From the NCBI GenBank assembly GCA_025642065.1, contig JAODUP010000158.1:232001-296000 (forward strand): a stretch of DNA of 64,000 nt, written 5' to 3'. This DNA is from Paralvinella palmiformis. Taxonomy: Eukaryota; Annelida; Polychaeta; Terebellida; Alvinellidae. A program made the position numbers and the translations under genes. Below the pieces are notes generated by a model that worked only from the letters and a program-made list of their open reading frames with translations, was not told where the DNA came from and made no database searches. Shown one piece after another: positions 11,422-23,371 of this stretch (its first letter is position 1; each line of letters begins with the position of its first letter).

Positions 11422-12654
11422 TAGATTCTATTTCGTGTGTTTTTAAATGGCGGAACGACTTGAAAGCGTTATTAGACAGAAGCACACGTTACAATACAAC
11501 CCTCATCATCGAGCTGAGACAAACTGTTACTCATCCACATAACTATATATTGACAATAATAAAATAATCACTTATTGCTCAATTATAGTCAAACTATGAT
11601 TGTTGTGTGTTCCATGTTCACTATTCATTCGAGATTTTCAAAACTATTTTATAAAATTAACTTACCATTTCCACACAATATCCTTCCTCGACATAATCTG
11701 TGAAAGGTGCTGTTGAACCCTTGTTGTTTAATTTCATGTGTCGACACAAAATCTTGGGGCATAGATTCAATCGGATGATAATTGATAATAGATATTCTTG
11801 AACATCTGGTGATCTTGGTGCCAAATCAAGTTAAATTAGCGGAAATGTATTTTAAAACCAAATTCTGAAGTGTGAACCTTTTGGCCTGTTGTATACTATC
11901 GTTTTGTTTGAATGTCACTGACCTTTCTGCGAAATCGAATTGAACGAAATGACGATTTGCACATATATAAAGTTGTTTTGGATATGACAAGTGGACGGCA
12001 TTACAGCATCTGATGATTGTTTTAATCAATTATATTCATGGGTGTCCTGTTCAGAACTAAGCTATTTAACAAAATGTATTTTGAACTGTATAAATATAGT
12101 TTGTAAATGTACTACTAACCAGCGGCCAGTGCCTGAAATGCTGCCATATGCCATGGTCACGAACATCCACCCATGTAATGCAATGATAATTGTGTTGCAT
12201 TTAGCGGTCACACCTCTAGTGCCTATACGGCCAGCACGAGTGGTGGCAAATATCAATTTAGGCCCTCAATAACGTCCAATTAGCATACAGCACTGATCGC
12301 CAGTGATCAATCTCAATTTTCCCTGGCTGCAGTAATTCACACGTGAAGATAGTTAGTTTCCAAACCAGACTTAGGTCAAACACGAACAATTTGATTGATG
12401 ACGATGGAAGCTGCTGTTGGTTGAAATAGATAAGTTGTTTGTGATTATCAAGAATACATCATTATGTTACATGTGTTTCTGACAGTTCTACCTAATACCA
12501 TCTACGTGTTCGTGTTCACTCATTGTTCTACAATTACATGTTTAGACACAGAACCTTGGACGTTCACGTTATGTATAACTGTCACGATAATTTGCGGATT
12601 TATATCACTGGGGTGATAATATAATCACGGACTTTATACTCACTGGGATCACTC
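11422..12654. other. Unassigned DNA
   Basis: Open frames of 60-93 codons occur on both strands, overlapping each other, without motifs. No gene is supported. Confidence 0.35.
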
Positions 12655-13490
12655 AATCTCCTCGATACGTCCTCCTTCCAGAAGCCAGAAATGAACTAAA
12701 CAAGTTAGTCATGCCAACAAAATCTTCAAGACCCACCCAACTATGGGGAACAGAGAAATTCTTCGATTTTTCCAAAAAGAAACAAAAATGCCATAACAAT
12801 AGTGGAATATATGGTGCAATAAACTAGCTGAAATGAAGTCAACACAAATCTGGTGAGAGATTAAAAAGATAAAGGGATCTATCCCAACACCGAAAGCTGT
12901 CATTCCTAAACATGAATCGGCCCATTTAGCCTACGATGTGCACAGAAGTGGCCGTAAAACACCAATCATCATCATCATCATCCTAAACATGAAACTAACA
13001 GACTCTCCTAGCATATCACGACATGAGCAAACAGAATACTTTACCCAAGAACATCATCACAGTCATCAAACCACAACAATCACTAAGATAATTCAACTTA
13101 GCAGCAGCAGCAAAATAGAAACAATCAGACAGTCTTTTTACCTTCCACGGACAGAAGACCGTACTTAGAAGACATGGAAAGATAGAGCCTGTAAAGGATT
13201 GGTTTACCTACACTTTCTACATCAAAGACCCACGCTCCTTTAAGAGGAAAATCCCCAATGTATTCAACCAATCCTGGACAGAAGATAAACTATAGGAACA
13301 GTGGAAGACGGCTATTGTCATCCCAGTTGCTAGACAACAAGGAAAGGGCCTCTATTGCCCGCCCTCTCTAAAAGTATTGAGAGAATGAGTCTAGCAAGAC
13401 TCTTCGAATTTGTCACTCTGGACACCATCGTTCATTTAATAACCAAGATCAGAGCTAGGAAAAGCACCAAAAGAAACAAACCAGTCTTTG
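12655..13490 (+). pseudogene. LINE remnant (Jockey/RTE/CR1-like) split by a SINE tail
   Basis: The + strand shows a decayed LINE open frame. Near 12,815-12,915 it reads KSTQIW, then EIKKIKGSIPTPKAVIPKH, a layout seen in the linker before LINE reverse transcriptases (a Trp followed by IKxIKG). A 65-bp SINE tail interrupts here, after which coding continues with DSPS-like residues. Near 13,255-13,330 the RT finger region reads FNQSWTEDKL, a stop, then EQWKTAIVIPV. The usual SYRPISL block is replaced by a degraded CPPSLKVL stretch. Stops and frameshifts are frequent. The clade cannot be fixed by eye. Confidence 0.7.
12917..12981 (+). mobile_element. SINE family 1, tail-only insertion with target-site duplication
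   Basis: This 65-bp segment starts TCGGCCCATTTAGCC, continues GTGGCCGTAAAACACC and ends in (ATC)n. It is flanked by perfect 12-bp direct repeats CCTAAACATGAA at 12,905-12,916 and 12,982-12,993 (13 bp if one T is counted). That is direct evidence of target-primed insertion into the LINE open frame. Confidence 0.9.
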
Positions 13491-13947
13491 TCGCGTAGAT
13501 TACTGTAATTACAGATATTTTCGCGTGTTCCTAATTTCGTGAATCCCCACCCATTAGCTAATTCACTGAGCTTTATATTTGCGTATCGTCATTGCCACAA
13601 CAAGTTTCTAATGTAGTGTAATTTCAGTAACAATCTTCATTATTCAATTAAATAACATTTGAGTTGTCTTGTATTGTGGCCAATCCTCAATCGCAGGTCC
13701 TAATGCTAACCGTAATACAGGAATTTCACCGTACTCAATATTTTGAGGTGATGATGACTGTTAGACGAGCGAATGGGTTGATTAGCTTCGGAAATGGGCA
13801 AATCTGATACATCTGGCAGAGTGACTAATCTCTGGACATGTTCGATGATTAGATGAAACATTCATCCGACACAGATAAGATGTGGAGGTCTGCAGTGGAT
13901 TGCGCAACCAACCGCACCACGTAATGCCCACTGCGGGTAGTGTTCTA

Positions 13948-14145
13948 GGCGAACCACAAATCAAAGGTCTTCACTTGCCCAAGAAAGCTGAAGAAATACA
14001 AATCACCAAATACACAGATGACACAACCACCACCTTACCTTTTATTACCTCATTTCTCCTCTCCAAATAGTATTGACTGGCAAGAGGTGGAATGTTTAAT
14101 GCGGAGAAGTGCAAAGGTTTCTGATTGTATTTTACACTTCTCCTT
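13948..14145 (+). pseudogene. RT fragment of a Tx1/L1-like LINE
   Basis: The + strand frame reads GEPQIKGLHLPKKAEEIQI, then TKYTDDTTTTL, and after a stop GGMFNAEKCKGF. The catalytic YADD is YTDD here. The spacing to a KCKG motif is typical of the Tx1/L1-like RT group, where intact members continue with LWLG. Only about 65 codons remain. A 17-nt match to SINE family 1 (AAAAGTGGCCGTAAAAC, about 14,150-14,166) sits just downstream, but it is too short to call an insertion. Confidence 0.6.
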
Positions 14146-14169
14146 ATTACAAAAGTGGCCGTAAAACAG

Positions 14170-15347
14170 CTACATTTTACTTTTCAGGTTTCAGTATGTG
14201 GTACACATTTAGGGTTCTACCGTTAAAAGAAACATTTATCAATGCTTGAAAGCATTTACGTTTGGACTTATATGAAAATAATTCAACCGAAACCATAAAC
14301 AGGTCTATAATGTATCAAACAAATGGCGTAGCAGAACATATCAAACTAATTGTTCATTTTGTGATACAAGCATCGAATTTGGCAGATGTGTTGACATATA
14401 TCTTGAGAACAGAACTAAATATAGGACCATCAATTATTCGCACCTTGGTGGCCGGGCTAGCCATTTTTCAAAATGGCCTCCAGTGATTGGTCTAAACGTT
14501 CTAAATCATTGAAGTCACATGCAATAACGGACATAATTGAGATTGTAATAACCCTGAGAGACAAATAATTACCTATTCACAATTCTATGAAATTTGTCAT
14601 TTCATGATAGTATAATTTGATTATACAGTGCATTGAATTAGTAAAAATAAAACTGTTATCGTAGTATTATTTTGTCAGATGGTAGATACTAAATTTATTT
14701 TTAGAGCAAATTTCTGAGAACAATTCGATGCACTTTAGTACGATCATAAATACTCTTATTTTTTAAGTGGGGTGATGAAAGTTGACTCTTTAAACTTATA
14801 AGGTTTTTCAAAACGGGATCATTTTGTCGAAATATAGACAATTTCAAATGGCATGTAAATTATTTAGTTCACTGATGCACAAGTTTGGTCGATTCTCCAT
14901 ATATAATAAGGAAATTGCATCAACGTACAGCGTAATTAAATTACCTTACCATATAACTTACAGACTAACACTAGCTAAGGGTCAAATTCAGCTTTTCCTA
15001 ATGGATATTAGTTTTACTTAACGGAATCATATATGTTTGTCGTCTTTATTCAATATTGCCGAGTCCTCAGTAAGATGCAAATGTAAACTAGAGGCGAGAT
15101 TTTACTATCAAACTATTCAGTATCTGCCAAAGTCGTGTCACGTCGTATATGATAATAAAAGATGGTCTACATTACAACTCTTTAATACTCTATCAGTGGG
15201 ATATTACATAAAATAACAAGCGAGAGTATATATCGCAATTATTAGTAAAGAATGTTAATATGGCGATGATGTTAGACGTCTAAGAAAAGCATTGACAAGC
15301 TGTCAGTAGTTAAAAAGAGGTAAGTAATACTCTGGAATGTGCGATTT
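14170..15347. other. Unassigned DNA
   Basis: AT-rich with scattered short open frames. No motif or repeat copy recognised. Confidence 0.4.
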
Positions 15348-15372
15348 TCTCTCTCTCTCTCTCTATATCTCT

Positions 15373-15421
<49 letters not shown>

Positions 15422-15427
15422 CATCTA

Positions 15428-15468
<41 letters not shown>

Positions 15469-15522
15469 ATGTGTGTATGTGTGTGTGTAAGTGTTTGTGC
15501 GTGCGTGCATGTGTGTGTGCGC
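15348..15522. repeat. (CT)n followed by (GT)n microsatellite
   Basis: (CT)n with (CTAT) interruptions at 15,348-15,460, then a GT/GTGC-rich tract at about 15,470-15,522. Open frames across it are low-complexity artefacts. Confidence 0.95.
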
Positions 15523-15649
15523 GTGTGCTACGTGCGTGACTGGTTGCATAATAATGTGAAGATATGTAGCTTAAAATACTTAACATGTTTCTAGCTTTCA
15601 GTAATAAGTGAATACAACACATGGTCATGATGATAACAGTCACACTAAT

Positions 15650-15856
15650 ATTAGAGGAGGAGGAGGATGATGATGATGATGATTGATGTTTTACGGCCAC
15701 TTTTGTGCACGTGATAGGCTAAATGGGCCGAGCGACTTCCAAAGATAATGAAGTCGAAGATGAAACACCCTTCAGATATGCCCACACCGAGATTCGAACT
15801 CAGGTGGTAGTGATCTGTGGTCCAACATGCTACCAACTAGAATACGGAGGCGCCCC
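15650..15856 (-). mobile_element. SINE family 1, near full length
   Basis: A tRNA-derived SINE in reverse orientation. In its own sense it reads GGGCGCCTCCGTA, then TCTAGTTGGTAG (box A region), GAGTTCGAATCTCGG (box B), a body with CTTCAGATATGCCC in reverse, and GTGGCCGTAAAACATCAATC with an (ATC)n tail. Box A and B spacing fits an RNA polymerase III internal promoter. Length is about 200 bp. No clear target duplication was found. Confidence 0.85.
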
Positions 15857-16424
15857 ACAATAATAATAGAATTATGATATTATATCATGCATAAACAACC
15901 TAATATATAAAGAAGTTTTCTTATACTAGATATAACCCTACTTGCTCTATAAGGATCTAACAATGTTTTTATTTTTTTTTTTTTGGGGGGGTATTTGGTT
16001 GTTAACAATACAATCTCGGATAATCTGGATTCTTTGTATTTAAGGAACAACATCTTGAATGGATTCCCGGATTATTCTACAAATTCTTCCTAGTCATATC
16101 CTTTTCTAATTAGAAACCTGACTGCATTATCTGTAAGAATGTTTTCTTTGTGACAATCGAATAACTATTTCTCTCTCAGATAGAATTACGATGGAAGGAA
16201 TTAAATAATTTGCCAAGCTGCCGAACATTGCCTCTAATTCTAAACAGGTCATATGATAGTATTTCGATAAAACAGCTATTGTATACACTCTCGGTTAGAA
16301 TTATCCTTCTTGATATAAAACTACAGAACGATTGCCACTTTTAATCTAAACGTTGCAAATAACCAAATACCCAGAACTTAATTTTTTGTCTTACTTTATA
16401 CGGTTATCAACTTTACGTTATTGT
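15857..16424. other. Unassigned DNA with a poly-T/poly-G junction
   Basis: Contains an uninterrupted T run next to a G run near 15,970-15,991. Otherwise nothing recognised. Confidence 0.4.
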
Positions 16425-16822
16425 GGTTTGAGTGAGTGAGTGAGTGAGTGAGTGAGCGAGCGAGCGAGCGAGTGAGTGAGTGAGTGAGTGAGTGAGTGAG
16501 TGAGTGAGTGAGTGAGTGAGTGAGTGAGTGAGTGAGTGAGTGAGTGAGTGAGTGAGTGAGTGAGTGAGTGAGTGAGTGAGTGAGTGAGTGAGTGAGTGAG
16601 TGAGTGAGTGAGTGAGTGAGTGGTGAGGAGGAGTGAGTGGTGAGTGAGTGAGTGAGTGAGTGAGAGTGAGTGAGTGGTGGGAGTGAGTGAGTGAGTGAGT
16701 GAGTGAGTGAGTGAGAGTGAGTGAGTGAGTGAGTGAGTGAGTGAGTGAGTGAGTGAGTGAGTGAGTGAGTGAGTGAGTGATTCGGTCAGTCAGTCAGTCA
16801 GTCAGTCAGTCAGTCAGTCAGT
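16425..16822. repeat. Large (GTGA)n array with a (GTCA)n arm
   Basis: (GAGT/GTGA)n at about 16,430-16,780, with (GCGA) variants near the left end and broken units near 16,621-16,680, then (GTCA)n at 16,786-16,822. The same junction of two tetranucleotides recurs at 61.5-61.7 kb. Confidence 0.95.
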
Positions 16823-17639
16823 CTAACTTAAAGACATGAGGACAGAAACAGACTTACTGATGTCAACTGAGCTTCACCTATTCCTTTCTAACATCATCTA
16901 CAGATAATTCTAATAGTATAGTCATTAAAGCAAAATCTGCGAGCTTCCAAGATAGAGTTCTAATCCGACGATTACTTGAACATGTGGGAGGCCTCGTTAA
17001 TTAGTCAGTCAGCGGTCATATTTCCACGGTTTTATCGGCCCCGAAGTTGAATAAAGAACTGTCAAATTTATCTCGAACAATTTATTGTCATTGAATATGA
17101 GTGTTGAAATATCTATAGGCATCTTTGTAAAATATTTTTTTATCTTTACTGCTTTTAATATTTCTGTAGGTTTGTTAAAATTCGCAACCATTAATACATA
17201 AACATTTCCTTATACGTTGATAAATCCCCTATAATTGCCTATAAGCCATTGGCCAATTCAAAAGAGCTTTCATTTATGACGCTAACACTAAAAAGTATAG
17301 TTGATATTAATTAGTCACTAACAATTAATACAAACTTAAATGTCTCATACAGAATGAATTGAACTGCGTCTTATCGAATTCATGCTTAAATCGTACAAAG
17401 ATTTAGTTAAATAAGAGCAGAATCAGTAGGCATTACAATTTACAATTTTATTATAACAATTTGTTTTGTTTTTTAGGTTTAATAATAAAGGTTACAATAG
17501 ATTATAATAAAACACCCACTTAATAAAGCACCAAAACTATTTAAGCCATTCTAGCCCGATATACGGCGATTGTTTTCTTAATAAGATGTGTTTTATACGG
17601 TCACTCAGTTGTGTAGTAATCCGATAACTGACCGTTCCA
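16823..17639. other. Unassigned DNA
   Basis: AT-rich. No supported feature. Confidence 0.4.
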
Positions 17640-18110
17640 ATTTCGCATTCTGCTCATCCAACTCCACTTGTTTTTCTAATACGTTCTCTCACTTGCTAAG
17701 CAATTGCTTCATTTGGTTATCTTAATTTTCGACATTACCTGGCCATTTTCCGCTCGTCGGCTTTGGTTTTCAATTGTTACACGCTGGACAAGAAGAGACA
17801 AATGAATCGGTCATCTATTTCACAACTTCGCATCATTATCCGTCAGCTAAATGCGCCATCAAGTGTTTCAATTATATCCCGTAAACATGAAGCGAGCCGT
17901 TTCTAGTGTAAAGTGAGTAGTCGGAGCAACAGAGAGATCTCATTCACTTTCGGCTCCACATAATGAATGATATTTGTATCATTTTATTAACTATTTCTCA
18001 ATGATAGTTCTATGGCCGAAATTCAGATTTTCTGTTGTAATATTTTCATATATTAGGTTTTTTTCTTGGTACATTTTCTACGTCGATTGGATGAGCGAGT
18101 GACAGATTAA
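17640..18110 (+). repeat. Block S, copy in the first S-P-Q unit
   Basis: Matches 22,740-23,180 on the same strand. Shared words are GAGACAAATKARTCGGTCAT, CATCTATTTC near 17,812, a TAAATGYGCCAT segment, CGTAAACATGAAGCGA-like sequence near 17,880, and TACNTTTTCTACNTCGATT-like sequence at the right end. It is non-coding and lies directly left of block P, as the second S copy does. Confidence 0.7.
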
Positions 18111-18661
18111 TGGTCTCAATGAATGAACGAGTTTGTGATTGAATTAACGATTGAACCAATGAGGCAACTTTGCCGAGAAATCGGCATAGAAACGACAGCA
18201 GTCAAACGCTTCTATTTTAAGGTCTCTTTCCACTTACTGGAAGGCACATCGAGTCAAATACCAAATTCACGATTAGTTGTGTTTTTTTACTCTGATGTAG
18301 CCCATTTCTGATTTATGAACTAGTACAATCCGTCAATTAAATGGGCACATAATGCGTGTAACTTCTAATAATAGACGCAGTAGTATGATCGATCAATCCT
18401 GGTCAGGAGTCGAAATGGCCTAATTGTAGTTATTAATAAAAGATGACAGATTATACCAATTTATACCAAAGGAAGCAGAAATCATACGTTCTTTATTTAG
18501 TTATTTGGATTCCTTACTTCCTAGTATAGATGCCCCTGATGTCCACGAGACTTTCGCTATATTAAGATAAATATACATAGATGGCGATATCAACAGGTGG
18601 TACCAGGTTACATACCAGGAAACAGATGTCTCAGTTCCTTATAGCACCAGGATATATTACT

Positions 18662-18779
<118 letters not shown>

Positions 18780-18780
18780 T

Positions 18781-18872
18781 GAAGGTGTTTCATCTTTGAC
18801 TTCGCTTCATTACCGTTGGAGGTCGCTCAGCCCATTTAGCTTGACATGTGCGCAAAAGTGGCCGTAAAAGAT
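18781..18872 (+). mobile_element. SINE family 1, 5'-truncated
   Basis: Reads GAAGGTGTTTCATCTTTGAC, then GTCGCTCAGCCCATTTAGC and AAAAGTGGCCGTAAAA. The tRNA-like head is missing and the (ATC)n tail is replaced by unrelated sequence. It abuts the (TA)n array. Confidence 0.75.
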
Positions 18873-21199
18873 CAAGCATGTTCATTATAGTCATTATAGT
18901 ATAATATCACGCGTCTGCTATTCTCTGTTTCAGTATTTCTCAACATCCTCAGATTTTAGTCGCCATGACACCATCACATCATTTAAAAAGCAACTTCCTT
19001 GTCACATTACCGTTTTTGATGGGCAATAAATCTATCTATCTATGTGTATGCATGTACATGCGAGCGCGTGCATGTGCATATATATATGCTCGCGTTTGTA
19101 GGTGGGTCCATGTTCGTTCGCCAACTTTAACCAATCCACCCATCCGTACTAATTTTACCTGGTATAAAATGATTTACCTATAAATCTAAGACTTAAGACT
19201 TCCTCTCCAGAAATAAACACATCAGACCGCCACCTATCGAACAAAGGCTACCAACAGGACAGAGAAACAGTAAAATATATAAATACTTACATCAAATTAA
19301 ACAGATGGCTTTATGCTGGTTACTGTTCTTCTTTTCATTCCATTAACAGACTGCCATTTTGCGAGAACGGTATGATTGCCCATGTGAGTCGTTTATTTCG
19401 GTAGTTCCTCGGTCACCACGAAGCATCGAGAATACAAATATCTTATGAATATTGTTGCCACATTTTGTGTACTTGTGTTTCTGCAGTTTTTGGTTTCCCA
19501 GCAGAACTGCCAACTCTAGTATTAATTGATTTCTATCTTGAATCATTCTGTGTAGTTTATTTTATTGTTGTTGTTGTTGTTGTTGTTGTTGAAGCTGTTA
19601 TTATTGCCAGTGCATGTTGTTGTCATCGTTGTTATCGGTTTGTCATACAGTAGTTCATCGATTAATATTACAAGTTGTAGACACTTTCTTGAATATTTTC
19701 CAACTTTCCAATTATCTTCAGCAGTACAGTTTTAGTCGTTTAACATTATTTTTGTGATAGATGCCAATGTCACTATATCCCTCCAACTTCTACAGGAATA
19801 TATAACACGGAATCTATCAATCATGAAATAATATGTATATATTTCTACAGATGAGTTAATTGAATTAGATACTGATCTACACTTAACAATGGATTCTGTT
19901 ATACACTAATCCACAGCTGAGTTGACTGTGACTGATTCTGATCACCTTTAAATGGATTGACTGATCTGTAACGGAGTGTATTGTTCCTTGGCAAATAAGG
20001 GAAGCTGTTGCTGGCAGTAAGGCAACGAAGCCTAAGAGTCGACGATATTAGCCTGTCGAGCATCGAATGCACATAGCTTATTAGCAACAGGCGGTTCAGC
20101 CAGCCAATTTGATGTGCGAGCCATTCAGTCGAACTATTCAGCATGAATTATCGCGCTGTTACATTATACAAAATAGTACCTAGATAGGTAGAATGTCATA
20201 TCGGCCTGTGTATCATATCCACTATCTACACTACCCTCCACGATATGAACATATCGAATATCTACTTTGGGCTAAGAGAGACAAGTTACACTTCCTGGTT
20301 CAAAATCTCATAAACCAGAGGTCATCATTTCAAGGATTCCCTTTTTATCCCATATCGATGTCCTTTCATTTCTTAATCAGCGTCTCAGTCGTCTCTGTCA
20401 TTGTTTGACGGAATAACACCTAAAAGCCATGATACTAATTTACACATTGTTCCCTTATATCAGATGTCATCATTATAACATTACCACGCATATGACACTA
20501 ATAGTATTCTCGGGAACAGAGCTCGTATTTAGTTGTCGCCCCCAGATAAATTCAATGAGTGAATTAGTGTTTGGTTTAACCCCGACGCTGTCACTGAGCG
20601 CTCTAGTTGTGTAGCTGGCAGTGCACTATGCTGAAGGACACCCAGGGTTGCTTGTATATAGGAGGTGCCCTTTGGGCATGGGTGCCTCAAGTGTAGCAAA
20701 GCCAATACGAATTAATCCACGCAAACAAAGCGCTGATCACACAATTAATATGTGTCAAAAGGGGATAGACTCCTTAAAGAAATGCGAGTATCAAGTGGGA
20801 CCTTTTATTAAAGTGTGAAATAGACATAGTACTATTATTGTTTTCCCATGACCTGAAAGTCCACAGCGCAGTAAGCTACCAACGTTAATAGTAAATAATT
20901 ACACGACAGGTGTTAGCGGAAAAATTCGAAGGAAACGTTTTCATGACGAAGGATTCGTGACAATCAGCGCTTACTCGTGCCAGTAATTTCTCAATCAAAT
21001 TATCGCAATTGGCTATTGTTTGACGGGTAATATTGGTGGCCGGAACCTCGGCACTGTGGCGGCTGATGACGTTGAGTAGATGGCGACTCTTAGCAGATCA
21101 GTTTGAATGGGACTTGCATCAGAACTTCATAAAAGTGGCCTACCGTAGAAGGTAGCGCTTCTAGACGGGGTAGATACGTCCAAGAATGCGATAGGGCTA

Positions 21200-21722
21200 C
21201 ATAAGTAGAGAAATATTAAACTATCAGTTGATTAATAACGAAATGTCCCAATAAAGGACGCCCTTCTATTAGAGGACAGTTTGAGGCTATTTAAATGTGG
21301 ACTGCATATAGAAGTGGTCGTAATAGGGAAATATCGTATAACGGAGTTCCACTGAATGACACGGTTACGTTTCTACCATTATCTAAATCTTTTATTTATT
21401 ATCATTACTGGCATTTAGCTACCTTGTTATTGTTTTGTGCAATAATGACAACATAAAGTACGATTTATCACTAAAATAATCTACAGTAAACTTGTATCAA
21501 CTTCTCATTAACAAAATATGATTTCACACACTGAACGATCTCTATCAGCACATCTTCAAAGAACGTAGATGTTACGAGATAAGTATCAGATTTTAAGCAG
21601 ATTACGTGATACCTATACATCAGACAACGATAAACCATATGATAATAATAATAATAATAATAATAATAATTAATGGCCATGGATCTCGCCTGTAAATGGT
21701 GTCAATGGACCTGGATCACCTG
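21200..21722 (+). repeat. Block Q, copy 1
   Basis: Collinear with 28,370-29,098. Shared words are CCATTATCTAAATCKTC, TATTATCATTAYTG, a CATCTTCAAAGAACGTAGA-like segment and, at the right end, TTAATGGCCATGGATC and GTCAATGGACCTGGATCAC. An (AAT)n array (21,642-21,669) is unique to this copy. Non-coding: a frame open in copy 2 is broken here. Confidence 0.65.
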
Positions 21723-22739
21723 AATTACTTGGAATGAAATACCTGGATTGGGATCAAGTGATCAAGTGTTTTATTGATCCGATTAAAAAGATGTACCATT
21801 AAGGTACCAGAACGTTTGACGAAATACAGGCTAGTTACATGCTAATAGCAGACCTAAAGTAGTGCCACGGCAGGCCGACAAGTGGTTGATTAATAAATGA
21901 CAAATAGCAGACTAATGACAAAGCTGTAGCAGACCAATTTCAGATCAATTGATAGCCATTAAGAAACACCAACACGGTTGATTAAAATTAGACCAACTGT
22001 ATAGCAAAATCCTTGTATGACTTAACATCTCGTCTTCCTCATCAGAGCAATGAAGCATTTCAAGCGATTGCACGGTCTTTCGTTATGAAGCCCACTAGGT
22101 AATATAAATTTGAAGAGGTAAATATTTAAAACTATGGAAAACATTTATTCGAACTTTGGTGAGTATATTAGTGAATTGGGGGAAGTCGCCGGATGCAACA
22201 TAGCAACCTAAATACAGATTAATTAACTACCTGCGAATTACTTTAATTATAGATTTAAAGAGATGAAGAAAAAATACTTCATTTACATATACAGAATGTA
22301 TAATCGCTAATATTTAGGTATTTTACATATCTAACGTACACACAACCAACTTTGTTTAGATCTATAGGACACACAGTAATATAATATAAAAAACAATTAT
22401 GTGAATGAGTCAATTTTATGTCTTTTTAATCCTGCAAATTCTAGCTGAGGGGTCAACCCCACAGATATATGCAAAAACACTGAGATTGGAAATAGCACCT
22501 GGAAGTATGTAGCATAGTGAGGTACCTACTTGACACCTCTCCTTATACTGGCAGTTATTTCAGAATCGTTTTAGCTTAGGGTGTCATCCAAACAAACAAA
22601 ATCAGAAGTATACTTTATATTGATTATAAATACATTAACATCTTATATAACATTAATTCCACTCTCTATAATTCCTGTATGAATTTTACCAAAAAAATTC
22701 TCAAAACACTAGTAGAATAATAAAGATTTATTAGCTTAA
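21723..22739. other. Unassigned DNA between the two S-P-Q units
   Basis: AT-rich. No coding or repeat assignment possible. Confidence 0.4.
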
Positions 22740-23180
22740 TTTCGTTTCACTATTATTAAACAATGCGATGCTCATCGGCTTCGTTTTCCGCCACTGTCAG
22801 TCATTATTGATAAAACATCTCCGGAGCACCCCCCCCCCAAAGGATCACTTAATTGTTCCACAGTCGGCAGAAAGAGACAAATTAGTCGGTCATCTATTTC
22901 CCACCCACACATCATTAACCGTCGGTTAAATGTGCCATTAGGCCTTTTAATTATCTCCAGTAAACGTGAGGCGAACCGTTTCTGGTGTAAAGCGAGTCCC
23001 GTGATATCCTGATTTAGATTGTAGTCGAAGCAGGAGATATATCTAACGCCCTTTAGTCTAGATTGAATGCTATAGAATTAATTAGTTCTCATAGTTACTG
23101 ACAGAATTCCGATTTAATGCCAGAATATTTGTATTTGGTGTTTTTCTTCGTGCACTTTCTACTTCGATTAGACATACGCA
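22740..23180 (+). repeat. Block S, copy in the second S-P-Q unit
   Basis: Matches 17,640-18,110 and the reverse copy at 2.4-2.8 kb. It carries a C-run of about 10 (near 22,829). Its right end leads into a (CA)n array. Non-coding. Confidence 0.7.
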
Positions 23181-23222
23181 CACGCACACGCACGCACACA
23201 CACACACACACACACCACACGT
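23171..23222. repeat. (CA)n / (CACG) microsatellite
   Basis: CACGCACACG units followed by (CA)n. Confidence 0.9.
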
Positions 23223-23371
23223 TCACCAACTAAGTGACAACATCATTTGTGAAACATTCTATGGGATATGTGGCATTATTGAGTGAGTGAGTGTCACAGA
23301 TGACAGGAAATACATAATATGTTTATAGGTCATATCTGGGTCACAGAAATGTGTCGCAATTGATTTCTTTA

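Noticed and set aside
14150..14166. 17-nt match to the SINE family 1 tail (AAAAGTGGCCGTAAAAC)
   Set aside because: Too short, without tail or target duplication. It could be a remnant or chance.
15966..15992. Poly-T next to poly-G as a possible retroposon tail or regulatory tract
   Set aside because: No neighbouring element boundary or target duplication. Similar runs at 32.66 and 42.66 kb have unrelated flanks.
16425..16822. CRISPR-like or other spaced repeat array
   Set aside because: Pure tetranucleotide slippage array without spacers. The whole window is eukaryotic.
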